Of a stretch of DNA of 64,000 bases, positions 37,847-50,437 are shown one piece after another; the stretch's first letter is position 1; each line of letters begins with the position of its first letter. Both the position numbers and the translations under genes were made by a program. The stretch lies in assembly GCF_003672135.1 (NCBI RefSeq), contig NC_039516.1:11515838-11579837 (forward strand), read 5' to 3'. The DNA comes from Ooceraea biroi (Eukaryota > Arthropoda > Insecta > Hymenoptera > Formicidae). The notes under the pieces were generated by a model. That model was not told the origin of the DNA and searched no databases. It saw nothing but the letters and a program-made list of their open reading frames with translations.

Positions 37847-39011
37847 CCCGGGTAGAAATTTGGTCTGGCATGCCTGATCTAGCGTATGCCAAATAAGGCC
37901 CGAGTACGATTTTTGATCGGTATACCGGATTCGGCATGCCAGATCCGATAATTATTTGGCATGCCGAATATTTAGTCTGACATGACTGATCTAGCGTATG
38001 CCAAATAAGGCCCGAGTACGATTTTTGATCGGTATACCGGATTCGGCATGCCAGATCCGATAATTATTTGGCATGCCGAATATTTAGTCTGACATGACTG
38101 ATCTAGCGTATACCAAATAAGGCCCGAATACGATTTTTGATCGGTATACCGGATTCGGCATGCCAGATCCGATAATTATTTGGCATGCCAAATATTTAGT
38201 CTGACATGACTGATCTAGCGTATGCCAAATAAGGCCCGAATACGATTTTTGATCGGTATACCGGATTCGGCATGCCAGATCCGATAATTATTTGGCATGC
38301 CGAATATTTAGTCTGACATGACTGATCTAGCGTATGCCAAATAAGGCCCGAATACGATTTTTGATCGGTATACCGGATTCGGCATGCCAGATCCGATAAT
38401 TATTTGGCATGCCAAATATTTAGTCTGACATGACTGATCTAGCGTATGTCAAATAAGGCCCGAATACGATTTTTGATCGGTATACCGGATTCGGCATGCC
38501 AGATCCAATAATTATTTGACATGTCGAATATTCTTTTTTTCTGATTTACCAAGCGACCGATAGATGGCCAGGCCAAGCGTGACGTTCTCGCAAGAAACAT
38601 TTGCTTATCACATTATAAATAACCATCCGGAAAACCGCAGTGGACTGAAAAAATAAGCAGTGGCCTATTATAAATCATTAATATTAATTAATTGAAACAA
38701 TTGTGAAGTTAAATTGTCGTTTTACGGGAGGTACGGGGGGATTTTGATTAAATTGTCAGAATAATTAATTGGCAGTTTTTTCGAATTTTATAGCATTGTT
38801 TAAAATCGGCAGTGGTATACAAAATTTTGAGTTGTGAATTCCCCCTGCGTTTACTTAGGAACAGATACGGCAGACATGATCCGGTCCAAACTTGTAAAAT
38901 GCGTTACACCCCTTATCCGAGCCGAATTTGGTTTACCGAATCAGGACCGAATGTCAGAGCCGGCATGCCTTACTCGGCCCTAACTTTTACCAAACATAAT
39001 TTCTACCCGGG
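37847..39011. mobile_element. Candidate non-autonomous element carrying a 112-bp tandem array
   Basis: CCCGGGTAGAAATT at 37847-37860 is matched by its exact reverse complement at 38998-39011, 1165 bp apart end to end. The left part holds a six-copy 112-bp array. The right subterminal part (about 38870-38975) holds related but diverged motifs (CCGAATTTGG, GGACCGAATG, GGCATGCC, CGGCCCTAAC), so the two halves seem to share ancestry. TT flanks both ends, but a two-base match is not a secure target duplication. No transposase frame is present. The superfamily is unresolved. A 14-bp perfect inverted match at this spacing is unlikely by chance. Confidence 0.6.
37858..38531. repeat. 112-bp satellite-like tandem repeat, six copies
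   Basis: GATCTAGCG (GATCTAGCGTATGYC in most copies) recurs at 37876, 37988, 38100, 38212, 38324 and 38436, exactly 112 bases apart each time. Units are nearly identical, differing by a few substitutions such as CCCGAGTACG versus CCCGAATACG. Each contains the palindrome CGGTATACCG and two copies of GGCATGCC, with minor loss in the last unit. The first unit has GGTCTGGCATGCCTGATC where the others have AGTCTGACATGACTGATC, as expected for an edge copy. There are no unique spacers, so this is not a CRISPR array. Confidence 0.95.
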
Positions 39012-39434
39012 TTCTACACAATCACGATATTATTTTCGATACAGTGATTGATGGAACGATTTCAGGAATATTTTATTTATTCACTAGTCCCAAAAGATTA
39101 TTTATAAAGACTTCCCTCTTCGGCGACGAAATGGGTCTTCTTCTTCGTCTGCTTGTCTTTGGAAATGAACAGCAAAATTAAACTCACTTTTATCCGCTTA
39201 CGCTTGATGCAACCTTTTCTCTCGTTCTCCACTTTCCGCCAAATTCGCGTGAAAAAAAAGAATCGAGCATTAATTCCCGTGAACGTGTCGGCGCCGATTA
39301 CACGCGCCGGCAAGTATGAATGCGCTTCTGCCGCGCGATCTGACCGGGGGCGGGAAATCTGCTTACCTCGTCACCGCTTCGCGAGCGCAAAGTCACCCGG
39401 AAAATTAAGGCTGGCCACTTTGCGGAGTGATAGT

Positions 39435-39472
39435 CGTGAAAAAATAATGCTGATAAGAGCATTATTTTCGCG
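39435..39472. repeat. Small imperfect hairpin
   Basis: CGTGAAAAAATAATGCT and AGCATTATTTTCGCG pair over about 15 positions around a six-base loop. No T-run or neighbouring gene suggests a role. Confidence 0.45.
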
Positions 39473-40929
39473 AGTTGGCCGAATCGGCAAACCGCGCTAA
39501 CGCGAATTTATCCCTTTATCTCGTCGCTGCCCTTTAATGCGACAGTCCTGTCCTTCCTCATTCCGCCGTTTCCGACCTTCTCCCTTTGACATTCCCGAAC
39601 CCTTCTTTCGGCGCGCGTTTTTTCTCATGGTAGCTTTCCCCATCGATCAATTCCATTAGAGATTGGTGCGACGACGGTGTGTTTGCAAGTGCCTGATTTC
39701 TTCGCAAACGCTGATTGCTTCGATATCGACAATTTAAGTAGCAGAGGGGTTGTTCACGCGGGAGTGTCGTGAAACGGACGAAATTGGAGCAACAGCTGGA
39801 GTAAGTCCTCGACGAGGGGGTGAGATTCGGGCCGCCGTCAAGGGAAGATCGGATCTGAGCCCCTTACGGGTCGTTTACTCTCAAAGTACGGTAAATCGGA
39901 ATCTTTAAACGCGCAAACGGTAACATCGCGTCAATTTCTGCTAATATCTCGCTCGCGATTATTACTTCGCTCCAAAGTTGAGATTGCATTACGCTCCCAT
40001 TCACGAGCGACAATGAGCGAACGAGATCTACGTTGGAATATTAAACGTACCGTGAAATTGGTTGAATTTAATGTACAAATTATATGACAACATTTTATCT
40101 GTGTATATTAGGTGTAGAAATATAATAATTCGACGCTTTTTTAAGAAAAATTGAGACACACTTAATAAGATGTAATGCCGATGTCGCGAAGTTTCTCAGT
40201 TAAGTCTCATTTCTGAACTATGATAACGTAGCGTAGCAAAATTCCACCCTTGTACGAAAGAAAGTACGACATGTCGTTGCAAGACATGCATTTAACTCGC
40301 AACGAGAGCGCGAGCGGAACACGTGGAGACAGAAGAAGCATCTGCGCGAGTGACGACGTCGTTTTTCGCCGCAACCGGCCTAAAAACATATGAATATGCT
40401 AAGTTTTGTGCTTAAAGCTAATACGGGTGACGTACTATTCCGGGGGAAGCTCGAAAACGAGTGTATCATGCATAAGGGTCTGCTGAAACGCGACACCTGG
40501 GACAGCAGGGTGGTGGTCCTGTGGGGTGCGGCGGCACGGCCTTGAGCATTACGAATGTTCTGTATGCAAAATAGGACACTTTGCAAGTGCGCGCTTTACA
40601 AGTACAATGAGGTGGTAAGGATGCGCGTCGCGCGACGATAGGGGGTTCGTCGTGACGCGTGGAGGCTCCTTCTGCCCTTAGAACGCTCGGAAACTCATCC
40701 CCTTAGACCGTGTGTTCGACCGTCGGTGATTACACGACGTACACTAGCGCGCACCGAGAAGAACCGCACGTTTTTATGCGGTTCTCCGCGTTTGTAGATG
40801 AAAAAGAAATTCGCCGCAAAACTGCTTATTATTGTAGATTGGATTAAAAATTAAAATCGCAAACTGCGCGACTGTGCGAGTCCGGACGTAATGGGAAGTT
40901 CACGTGGGACATCTTGAGTTGAACTTGAA

Positions 40930-41055
40930 TAATTATAATAGAATGATTTAAATTGAGTTGTAGAATAATTCAAGAGTTGGAGCGTGGAATAATTAAAAAA
41001 TTCGGACGTGGAGTAATTAAAAATTAGAATGCGGACTAATTAAACAGAATTAAAC
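40930..41055. repeat. Degenerate ~24-bp minisatellite
   Basis: GGAATAATTAAAAA, GGAGTAATTAAAAA and GGACTAATTAAACA follow one another about 23-24 bases apart, preceded by weaker versions (TAGAATAATTCAAG, TGAATAATTATAAT). An old AT-rich tandem repeat. Confidence 0.5.
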
Positions 41056-43103
41056 TTGAATAACGTCCTCGAGATTTCAGAAAATGGTGGGATCATTGTT
41101 ACTCGGCATCTCTCAACGTCACAGTAAATATACTTTATGCGTGCGCGAAATTTCTCAAAATCGCGCGAAGTTTACGTACATTTTATAATATATCCCGTTG
41201 AACGCAATACTCGAGCGTGAAACCGCTGCGAACTGTTGGACGGGTGGTATGATCGATCAATGGATAATAGTGGTTTCAACACTTGTTTGCGGAGTAACTT
41301 ACGATTTTCCAACCGGACCTGGTGCGGACGTTTGCGCGCCAAGTTCACTTCAGCAAGCTTTAGCAATCCGAGCGCGAAGCTGCACTAGTTAGCTGATCCC
41401 ACGAACGTTTCCGTGCGAACGACTAAATTATGATGCAGATATCAAATAATTGAAGTTAAGTTTGCAAACCACACTCGTCCTCGGATCGGATAAATTTGTG
41501 TGTTGACTCGGTTATCCACCAGAAAATCAAAACCCGTGGATCTCTTATGTATTCCATGTGCATTTATTAATTTGAAATATTATATATTAATAAAAAATTG
41601 ATTATATCGTTTTATTTATATCGCATAACGCTATAAATACACGAAAAAATTCGGAACACGTAATTCCTTAGAATATGCGTTTCTGACGTAAGATAAGGAA
41701 GAGCTTGCTGATTTTCAAATGAGTACTTCTAGCATTATTTATTTTAGCAGCAATTTTTGACAGAAGATGCAAAAGCTCTTGGTTGTCGCGATAGAAGAAG
41801 GATATCACGATACAATGCGTGATGTTGTCAGGTTGTCAGGTTTACTCGAAATTTTGAACGAGCCCCGGGTCGTGCTCTCAGTGCAAATTATTCGTCTAAA
41901 GTTTCAAGAAAATGGTCAGGCTGGAGAGACTACAGTCTGTGCTCATTAGTAAACGTATACCTCAGCGCGATACACAAGCATCAGTTTGTGGCTAAATGCT
42001 GCAGGCGCGAAATTGCTTGGGCCACTCAAAAGAAACATATAACGTCCATTTCGTACGGTTAAACACGCAAATCAAGAACATCTATCAAGAATATCAGAAT
42101 ATATCTATTAATATCGTCTATCAAAACGTATCAGAATATAATTAAATAAAATTAATTAGTGGACAGAGAGAGCATCCTCGTGAGTCATGAAAGAGACATT
42201 TGTTGAACATCTAACATGAAAGACGAGACAGATGTAGATTTAAGAACGTAGAGCACAGATTTAAAAACGAAATAAATCGTTCAAAAATGGATACATCCTT
42301 CGAATGGTTATCGCTTTCGACAGTCGCTGCAGAAATAACTCGAAAATAACTGGATTTGGCATCTCACGTTGTAATAACGCGAATCTAAAACCACATCCAC
42401 AGAACTCTCCAACGACCACTATATCCGCTTCCTTATCGCTTACCCTTCACGCTTCGCGGAAGATTTACATTTTGCAGTGGGTACGCATTTCCATAATTTT
42501 ACTGACACCACTGCCACACTGTGATCGTTCTCGAATAGATCCTAGGATACGGATTGTCTCGAGTTATTATTTGCACTCTGAAAATCTCCGCTGTGCGTGT
42601 GCGTGTGGATATGTATGTGTCTACGTGTTTGGAATTATCCTCGATCTTTGCAAATACTCCTATAGAGATTTTCGTTCTCTACCTTTCTGTTTTTCAATTT
42701 ATTTAATTCTACAACTTGACGTTTCCTACTTTCTGCGATTTCCTTATCTTCCTAATTAAATAACCCGACGATTTATTCATTTATTCTGCCATGTTTCTCG
42801 ATTCCTCTCGCAATTAACTGCGGCGATTTTGTACGACGGCGACGCCATTGTTATCGGTGCATTATCCCCCGTGAAGATACTTCCGTATGCAAACAAGTGG
42901 AGCAAAGTCCGATTACGCGGGACAAATCTCTCGTCGCATTCACACACTGAAATATAGAGAGAAAGAGAGAGAGAGTGTCAGAAACAATCTCCTAAGCCGC
43001 TCGGCAGGAAAAACAGCTTTTCGAAAGAAACTCTGCTGCAAAATTCGCTTAGTTCGCACTGCAGTTGGTTTTGCGGCCCGCATAGGCCAGCCACTTGCGG
43101 CAA

Positions 43104-43127
43104 GGCCGCAAGGGCCGCAAGGGCCGC
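43104..43127. repeat. 9-bp GC-rich tandem repeat
   Basis: GGCCGCAAG occurs twice in perfect tandem, followed by GGCCGC. A small minisatellite. Confidence 0.75.
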
Positions 43128-45200
43128 TCGTGGCACACAGAGAGAGAAAGAGGGAGAGAGAGAGAATTGGAGGGTTTTGAACACGCGGTCTGGCCGGGAC
43201 GGGTCGTGAACTAAGAACAGCGGATTTCGAACAAGTACTCGCTGCTCGAAACCGCTCGGAAGCTGCGCTGGGTAAGAAGCGCATCCGGGCGGACGCGGTG
43301 CACGATCCGCGCTTTGCCAACTTCCGCCGCGTCGAAGCCGCGTCCCCGCTCCTCGGTGATGTCGGCGAGTTGCCCGATCGATTGTTGAACTTGCAGCTTG
43401 AAATGTCATCATCCTCCCCCAGATTAGCATACTCTGATTTATCGGCGCGAGCCGCGGCGATGAAAGTTGGTCGAAGTTATTTTCACTGTAAGCCGGAGTT
43501 ACCTGAATTTCCCGACGTTGTCTGACTGACGACGGAAAACATCCTCCCGTTATCTCAAGTGCATCATCAGATCCCGATGAAGACGAAATGCATTATACTT
43601 ATATATATTAAATTTAAATGTACTTAATTAGCGGTTACCTCGAGGACATGTGAATAATTGTGCCATCGCTAATTATCACAGGTGGACACTAATTACCGCG
43701 GCTTTCTATGTGATGTGTAATTATTTCAACTTGAAACCCGTTCGTTATTGCGTGACTTGTACGTAAGAAATGTGCAACAAGAGAAGCAGCCAGCTGCAAA
43801 TTAATTAATCTTAATGCAAAGAAATGCACGTGGATGCTCTTTCTTACAAAGAAAGAGAAGCAAGCGTGAACTTGTCCGAAAAGAAAAGTTACACAATTAA
43901 ATACAATTAATCCTTTAATGCTCTACATTATAGAAAATTGTTGATTGCACATTTAACGCGATGCCAATAAATTAAGCGTACGGAAGTTGCACCTTCACTC
44001 ATCTTGCTGTTAACATTACGTCACGTATGCCCGAAATATTTCTCGTTTGCATTACACGAAAACAGGAGTACAACGTTACAGATCACGTATCTCACGATTT
44101 TCCTTGCGCAAAGAAACCCCTGGAACTTTCGACACTGCGAGATGGAATCACTTTGTCGGTCAAACTTGCGGGAGACACGGTCGCCGTACATTGAATATCA
44201 GACACACAGCTGCGTCTCGCGGCTTCCATTTCAGCGCGTGCGAAACACGAGACAAAGCAAGGATGCGGGTCGCGGTATCTGATGATCGAGGAAGTTAGAA
44301 AACGCGAATGAAAAGCTACTCCAATTTCCAGTTTCCCGGGTAAAGGCGACGAGTTATTCGCGGGGAGTCAGAGCGAGTAATTCCATTCTGTATCGCAACA
44401 CAGTTGGCTCGCTTCTCGATACCGTGAGCGTATCATATTATACAAATATTGTTGCTGCATTGTAATTTAGATCGCGTTGTTAGGAGAGAAGAGCTTTTAT
44501 TATTTTTCCGCTAAACAAAAGGTACTAGCCACTCTCGCGGAGTTGCATTCGCACAAACTCGAGAAGCAAACTGTCAATTTTTACATTAATCACTTGCACC
44601 GACGCCGCGAATTTAAGAGTACGTAACGTAGCACGTCGTATAACGATAACGTTGCCGTAATTCCTCGCGACTCGAGTTTTATCATTCATTCGAAAACGCG
44701 ACGCGTATGACGGTAATCCGATTTACCGTGGAACAGAAGCGAATCGTAGTTCGATAATTCCTCTCCTCCTGCCTCTTCTCTCGGAAAAATCTTGAATACT
44801 TGTCGCTAAGAGGATATACCCCGAGGCTTCGGGAAAAAATTCCCCAACTCGTTAAAGGATTTTTACGCGGGTAGTTAAAACCGCTTTAGAATCTCATCAG
44901 GTCGACCGCGCGCGCGGCCAAGTATGCCCCGGAACTTTGCGATACGGAAGTTACCGGCGAACGACACGAAGGGATCATACGCACTTAAGTGTCCATAAAA
45001 ACCGACATTCAATCGCGAAATCGATGGGCTAACCCCCGTTTAACCCTAAAAGTTGTCGATACGTGCTCCTTCCCCGGCGAGCTCTCGCGCTTCCGAAAAT
45101 CCTCCCTTGGGAGTGAGTTTGGGATCTATATATTTTCTTGGTATCCCATGTATCAAAAATAACGAAGATCACGCACAATCCAGCCTCGCTCTTCCCCGGT

Positions 45201-45260
45201 ATCCGTTATATATACTTTATCCGTTATATATACTTTATCCGTTATATATATTTTATCCGT
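45201..45260. repeat. 18-bp tandem repeat, three copies plus a partial
   Basis: ATCCGTTATATATACTTT is repeated at 45201 and 45219 exactly and at 45237 with one change, then ATCCGT begins a fourth copy. The TATATA core is part of the repeat, so TATA-box readings here carry no weight. Confidence 0.9.
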
Positions 45261-48200
45261 AAATTTCGCGAAATAATTTTGCCAACGGAATGCTGTCCGA
45301 AACGCGATTGCGATGCTAAAAGGAAAAAAGACCGGGGAGCTGTTTGCTCCAAGCTATCGTGGGAGCAATTATAAGTAATAAGGATTATCAATCAAACCTT
45401 AATGGCAAGAAATATTCTGTCAGAAATATTCGAACGCTGCTTACACGTTGTTACGTTCTCCAACGTATCACCGGTTAGCATTACCGATTTGTGGACAGCT
45501 CAGAATGCGAGATGATGATCGCGCTCGGATTATATCAATTAACGCGGCCGTGGGTTGGCTATTAAATTTCCCGACAAGATCAAACATCCCCGTACACAGG
45601 GAAACAAACGCCACCGCCGCCGGGCGAATGTTTAACGCTCGTGGTCGACCATCCCCTCGATGATTGCATCGGAACCAAAATCGCCGGGTTCGCAAGCGCG
45701 CGAGCGATCGAGATATGTACGCGACACGCACATGCCATTCTTACCGGTGGGCAGACCTGCAGACGGAGTCTGGCCGGAAATTAATAGAAACTGCAATGGC
45801 CCGGTAGCTCGATATGGAATCCATTCACGGGGATACAATGGATTGGCCTCATGGTGGTCCGACCGGCTTCGGACGGGGGACACCGTTTCCGAAATAGCCG
45901 GGTGTTCCCTAACACCGATCTGTGTCCCCTCGATCTCTCTTTCTCTCTCTTCCTCTCATGTCCAGATGAAATAAGAGGATTATTGTGATCATCGCGAGGA
46001 TCACCAACGTGATCTCGTGCGATTTCGCGCGGCTCGCAACGTGAGGGTGGCAAAACAAAAAACAGCATCTGTTAATCTATTCTCCAAGTACACCGCGATT
46101 TTCGGGCCTCGTAATTTTTGAGTCACAAGCGAATGAGGGACTCGTCAGAAATTAAAGGTTCAGGCGGACAACGTTTTGTTACTCGCACGAAACGGAAATA
46201 GTCGATCTCTCGATCTCGAACCGGTTCAATTAGACTTTTCGCGAGACGGACATTTTCATGTTTCTTCGTTAGAGGGTTTCGAGAATATCGCGGGACAAAA
46301 AATTGCAACTGGCTATCCTTGCAACGTAACGAGCCAGCCAGCGGAAATCGACATCAGATTCAGCGCCGATTCTATCGCTAATTGCTGATCCGGGCTGAAG
46401 CGTGCTGTCTCGAACGAATCCCGCGGATTTCCTATCACCGAGAGAGCCATCGAGCCATTAGAGTCGTGTCTAACAATATTGCCATCCAGGATGTTGAATA
46501 CAGCCGTATTACGAGCTCAGTCTTGCCTGTAGCCGAGGATAAAGAGCGATTATTCATAGAAAAGCCGTTCGGCGTAGCGACGCAGTAAAGTTCGGAATAG
46601 GGCGATGCCGGAACAACCGAATGCTCGCCAGCAATGGAATAACCGGCGGAGTAATTAGCGCAGTAATTAATGAAGTAATTACTGGAGCGCGTTACAGCGA
46701 CGTCGTCAGCGCGCGCGCGCGCTATGACGCGCGGGAACGAGCTGTGCGCGCGCGAATGCATTATGATATTGCGCGCGGATGAAACGGGACGAAGAAGAAA
46801 GGATGATCTCTCGTCCCCTATAGACGAGAGCAGAGCGGCGTCACCTTGGAGGAAACGGCACGTAAAGACAGTCTTGACTCTCATCCTCAAGATGGGGATT
46901 AATGAATCGGGCCGGGGGGAGGAAACGGGAAATAAAAGGTGGAAATTTTATGGGACACGTGGGTGCAAGTAAAACCGCTAATTGCTCGTAAAAACGTTTA
47001 ATAATGCCGAAGAAAAACGGGTAACGGGGCCATCATTATTTGCTGTCAGTGTGGCGAGGCACACTTGCGAGAAAGAAAGAAAAGGGGAAAGAGAAAGAGA
47101 GAGAGAGGAAAGGAAGAGAAAGTGAGCCGGAGGAAAATTGAAGCCAACGGCGATAAAAGTTTATTCCTCGGTCGCTCCGTACAGTGCAGCTCAACGTACG
47201 AGAACGATAGCGAAGCGTTCTCCCGCCACCATAATTGACGGGGTCCCGTACGAACTCGATAACGCGAAAGATGAATGGGTTCGTAGGTAGGATGGAATCC
47301 GGTGATCAGGCTTTTTCTACTTCGGCTCCGCAGCCGGAAGGTGTATGATAAATAACCCGTGCCTCGGGAAATTTTGACGATTAAAAGACACATCGCCCCG
47401 GGCCTTTCCATTTGAAACATGCGCGTATTGATTCCGCGTGGGAAATGAAAAGTTCCACTCCCGCATGACACATTTCTACGATTTAAATAATAATAACAAT
47501 ATTGGAATAGTTGCAGGTAGCGTATCATATTGGATATTACTAAAGGGTAATTTTTTTTAGTAGTTTAAAACTTTTTTCCCTTACAAAATGTTTCCTTACA
47601 AATGCCACTTATTTGCAAAGTGGTTGCGCGTGTTCCGTGACTCGGTACAGGAAAAAGATTAATATGTAAATATGAACGGATCTATGTATAGGTGATACGT
47701 TGAATTTTCCCGGATGCAAATTTCTCTATACTGCAGTATCTCCCCATTTGAGTAAAAATTGACGTGCGCGCCGATTCCCTTTTGGAACCTCCGTGCGTTC
47801 CAATATTTGCGAAAATTACTTTTGCATACAAGGCCGTGCATGGTGCGCCATAAGCTCATACGGTTGCATGCATAGAGATGAGTAGTAGCGCTGCCAGCGC
47901 GCTGAAAAATTTTATAAAATTGCGCTTTCCTTCTCATCGCGTTCCATAAATACACAATGTTCCGTCAATCGTCAAATCACGTGGGAATTCTCCCGCGATT
48001 CGTGCACGAATAATTCTACCTGTATCGGCGGTTAGCAAACCCGAGGACACTCAAATACGGAATCTAAAAAATCTTGCTTGAATTGAATTAAATCGATCTG
48101 CAAAAGAGATTTGAGATCTATCTACGATCGGCATAATTATAAAACTTAAAATATACGGAACTTATTTTTTAAGAGGAAAGAACAAGGCTCGATCTTATCA

Positions 48201-50050
48201 CTGTAATTCTGCAAAGTGCGTAATCGACAATGCTGTAACGCGTCACGCAATTCTACCTGCTAAAGCTACCTGCAATCATCTCACTGCGTACATCATACTA
48301 CACGCATACACACATACACGCTCGCAGCCATTCGCGCAGGTGGACGACGGAGATCTTGCATTATGCTAATAATCCGGCCGTACATTACCGACACAAAGTG
48401 CCCATTATACTCCGGCCATATAATATTCCATGATTTAATTTTGCAAATTTATCGCCCGGGAGATTAAACGGGCCGAACTTCGGCCACTCCGTAGGGTGGC
48501 TCCATACCCTTCGCGCCGTCCGCCCGCGTACCCCGCGGGGAGAACGTTGTTACGCGCGTTCTTGGTCGGAGAGGGTGGCTTTCTTTGCTCGCGCGACTCT
48601 CACATGCGAGCACGTAGGGTAGCTCTCGGAATTCCCGCGAGAAAAGGCTTCTCGTTAGGAAGGAGGGGAGGAGGGCAGGGCAGGGGTGACGCCCGTGAGA
48701 TATTTCGCCGCGACAAATTGCGAAAATTAGACGAGGCTCAGCATCCGGGGAACGCGCGCCGCCGGCGAGTCGAGCCGTCCCATATTTTTTTGTCGTTTCT
48801 CCTCGTTCCGTCCCGTTCGTCCCGCCGCGGGGATAGAGTGGCGAAGGGTTGACCACGACGCGTACCCTTTTCCCTCGTCTCGAATATCAACGAGTATCAA
48901 CGCGAAAATCGAGGGTCCTGAAAAAATGGACGACTGACTGATTCGCCTGACTGAACGATTCACCTCACGACTGTAAATCCATCCAATCTCCCTAACGCGA
49001 CGCCCGAATTCTTAATTTTGACGACAGTATACCGGAAAATTTCCCTGTCGTCGCCTCCCTCTTCTAATGGACCGTGTTCAGTCACGTCAACGTCGCGACG
49101 ACGAGGACGACGACGATGATGACGACGACGTGAGGCGAAAGAGAATTCGCCGTTTCTCCCCGCATTTTCGTCGAGGTAACACCACCGTGCTCTCGACTTT
49201 CCCCTTCGCGACTTTAATTTCCCGGCGAGAAATATTATCGCGCGAGCCAAGTTTCGGCGAACGAGTCGGAGTTCTCATCCGGCTTAAATTGGCTGCAAAG
49301 ATTACCGTCCTTTGCCGTCCATATTTCCGGCGGATGCGTCCGGCCGCTGCACTGGCTGGCTGGCGCATTGCGAGCGCACGAGCGAGCGACTTTGCGTTGT
49401 CGTCGCTTACTTACGGTATCGCCGAAAGTTCGTCAAAAGTCCCCGTCCACTTTTAAGCGGACGCTTAAGATTCTCGCTGGAGAAGGCGCGCGAAAATTAT
49501 AACGACTCGGTCGACCCGATCAGCGTGTTGACGATGAATCCTCCGCTAACGCTAACGTTATCTCAGGCATTATTATGGAACTTGGCGGGGATTCAGATTG
49601 TTGGACTATTACTGGCTAATGTAGCGCGAAACGAAGTTATCCACGTTACATAGACGCGGAGGGGCAAGCATGGCAAATATTGACTTAGTACGTTGTTCAT
49701 AGTGATAGAACAGTATTATTACCGTAATGCACTAGCGCCAGCGAAGGTAACTGGCGATGTGTGATATCAGTCTGACGTATTTGCAAATAAGCCCCGACAG
49801 CGTCTTGCGATTACGTAAATTATTTCAGAAAGCTCTTCGGCTCGTGCAGCGAGCTCGCATGCATACAATACGGTTCTTCATTATTGAATCACGTTACGAA
49901 AAGCGAGCATGAATAAGTAAATAGATAAATGGATAACGAGAAGATTGCACGTAAAATGTATTTATGTAACATAATAACGTGTTACGTTATCCAGGAAAAT
50001 GACTTTGTGATCCTTCAACCTTATAAATATACTTTCCAACACTTTAATTA
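45261..50050. other. Gene-less stretch
   Basis: No recognisable gene. 47065-47125 is GA-rich. 48460-48860 is CpG-rich with a 118-codon (+) and a 130-codon (-) frame over the same bases. 49067-49456 has a 129-codon frame whose aspartate run comes from a GAC/GAT tract. 46650-46690 contains three AGTAATTA motifs 12-13 bases apart. 49900-50050 is AT-rich. Confidence 0.5.
49095..49130. repeat. GAC/GAT trinucleotide tract
   Basis: Imperfect GAC/GAT/GAG triplets. Read as protein this gives the DDEDDDDDDDD run of a local frame, and serines on the other strand. Confidence 0.8.
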
Positions 50051-50091
50051 AAATCCCGGGTAATTATGTACTTTAACGGACCCAGCCCCGA

Positions 50092-50137
50092 TGACCTTGA
50101 CCTTGACATATGTTGTCAAGGTCACTCTCCTGAGTGA
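50092..50137. promoter_or_regulatory. Cluster of TCAAGGTCA nuclear-receptor-type sites (left arm)
   Basis: TCAAGGTCA, or its complement TGACCTTGA, occurs four times in under 50 bases near the left end of the foldback element, two of them overlapping. The right arm has at least three more (about 50846-50885). TCAAGGTCA is the consensus monomer site for ERR and fits the FTZ-F1/NR5A consensus YCAAGGYCR. The sites also build short nested hairpins (TGTCAAGGTC pairs with GACCTTGACA), so their repetition may reflect transposon end structure and not transcription control. Motif presence is observed; binding is untested. Confidence 0.35.
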
Positions 50138-50411
50138 CCTTGAAGAGATTTTAGCCGTCGCTCGTTGTTTATTAAAAAGTTATTAACAAAAGAAATTTAA
50201 TAATTTTGCACGAATTTTCAGCTGTCCACGCGAAGCAAGGACTTGAGTTTGACATATATTACAAAGGTCACCTTCCTGAATAACCCGCACTAGGTTTCAC
50301 CCTTCGCTCGTTGTTTGTTAAAAAGTTATGAACAAAAATGTTTAATGAATAAAGCATAATTTTACGATACCATATACGTTTACGAAAGAGTATATTTGAT
50401 GGAATTTTAGC

Positions 50412-50437
50412 TTAGGCTTAGGTTAGGTTAGGTTAAG
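50412..50437. repeat. Interstitial TTAGG repeats
   Basis: Four TTAGG units (50412, 50418, 50423, 50428), the last three in perfect tandem, followed by TTAAG, in the loop of the foldback element. TTAGG is the common insect telomere repeat. Such a short internal run is not a telomere and could be chance or transposon sequence. Confidence 0.6.

Larger units (their letters stand above)
39012..45200. other. Gene-less stretch
   Basis: No recognisable gene. Open frames reach about 150 codons (42304-42759, +; 42978-43430, -), without domains and overlapping frames elsewhere. 41560-41660, 42060-42140 and 43590-43650 are AT-rich. 42955-42980 and 43138-43165 are GA-rich simple sequence. Confidence 0.5.

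Noticed and set aside
37858..38531. Regular repeats resembling a CRISPR array
   Set aside because: The 112-bp units are head-to-tail with no unique spacers, and the sequence is from an insect nuclear genome.
42978..43430. 150-codon minus-strand frame
   Set aside because: Alanine/leucine/serine runs arise from a GC-rich 9-bp repeat and GA tracts; plus-strand frames are open over the same bases.
49067..49456. Open frame with an aspartate run, apparently an acidic protein
   Set aside because: The acidic run is a GAC/GAT microsatellite, and a serine run is open on the other strand over the same bases.
50412..50437. TTAGG run as a telomere or subtelomere
   Set aside because: Only four units, embedded in a transposon with unique sequence on both sides.
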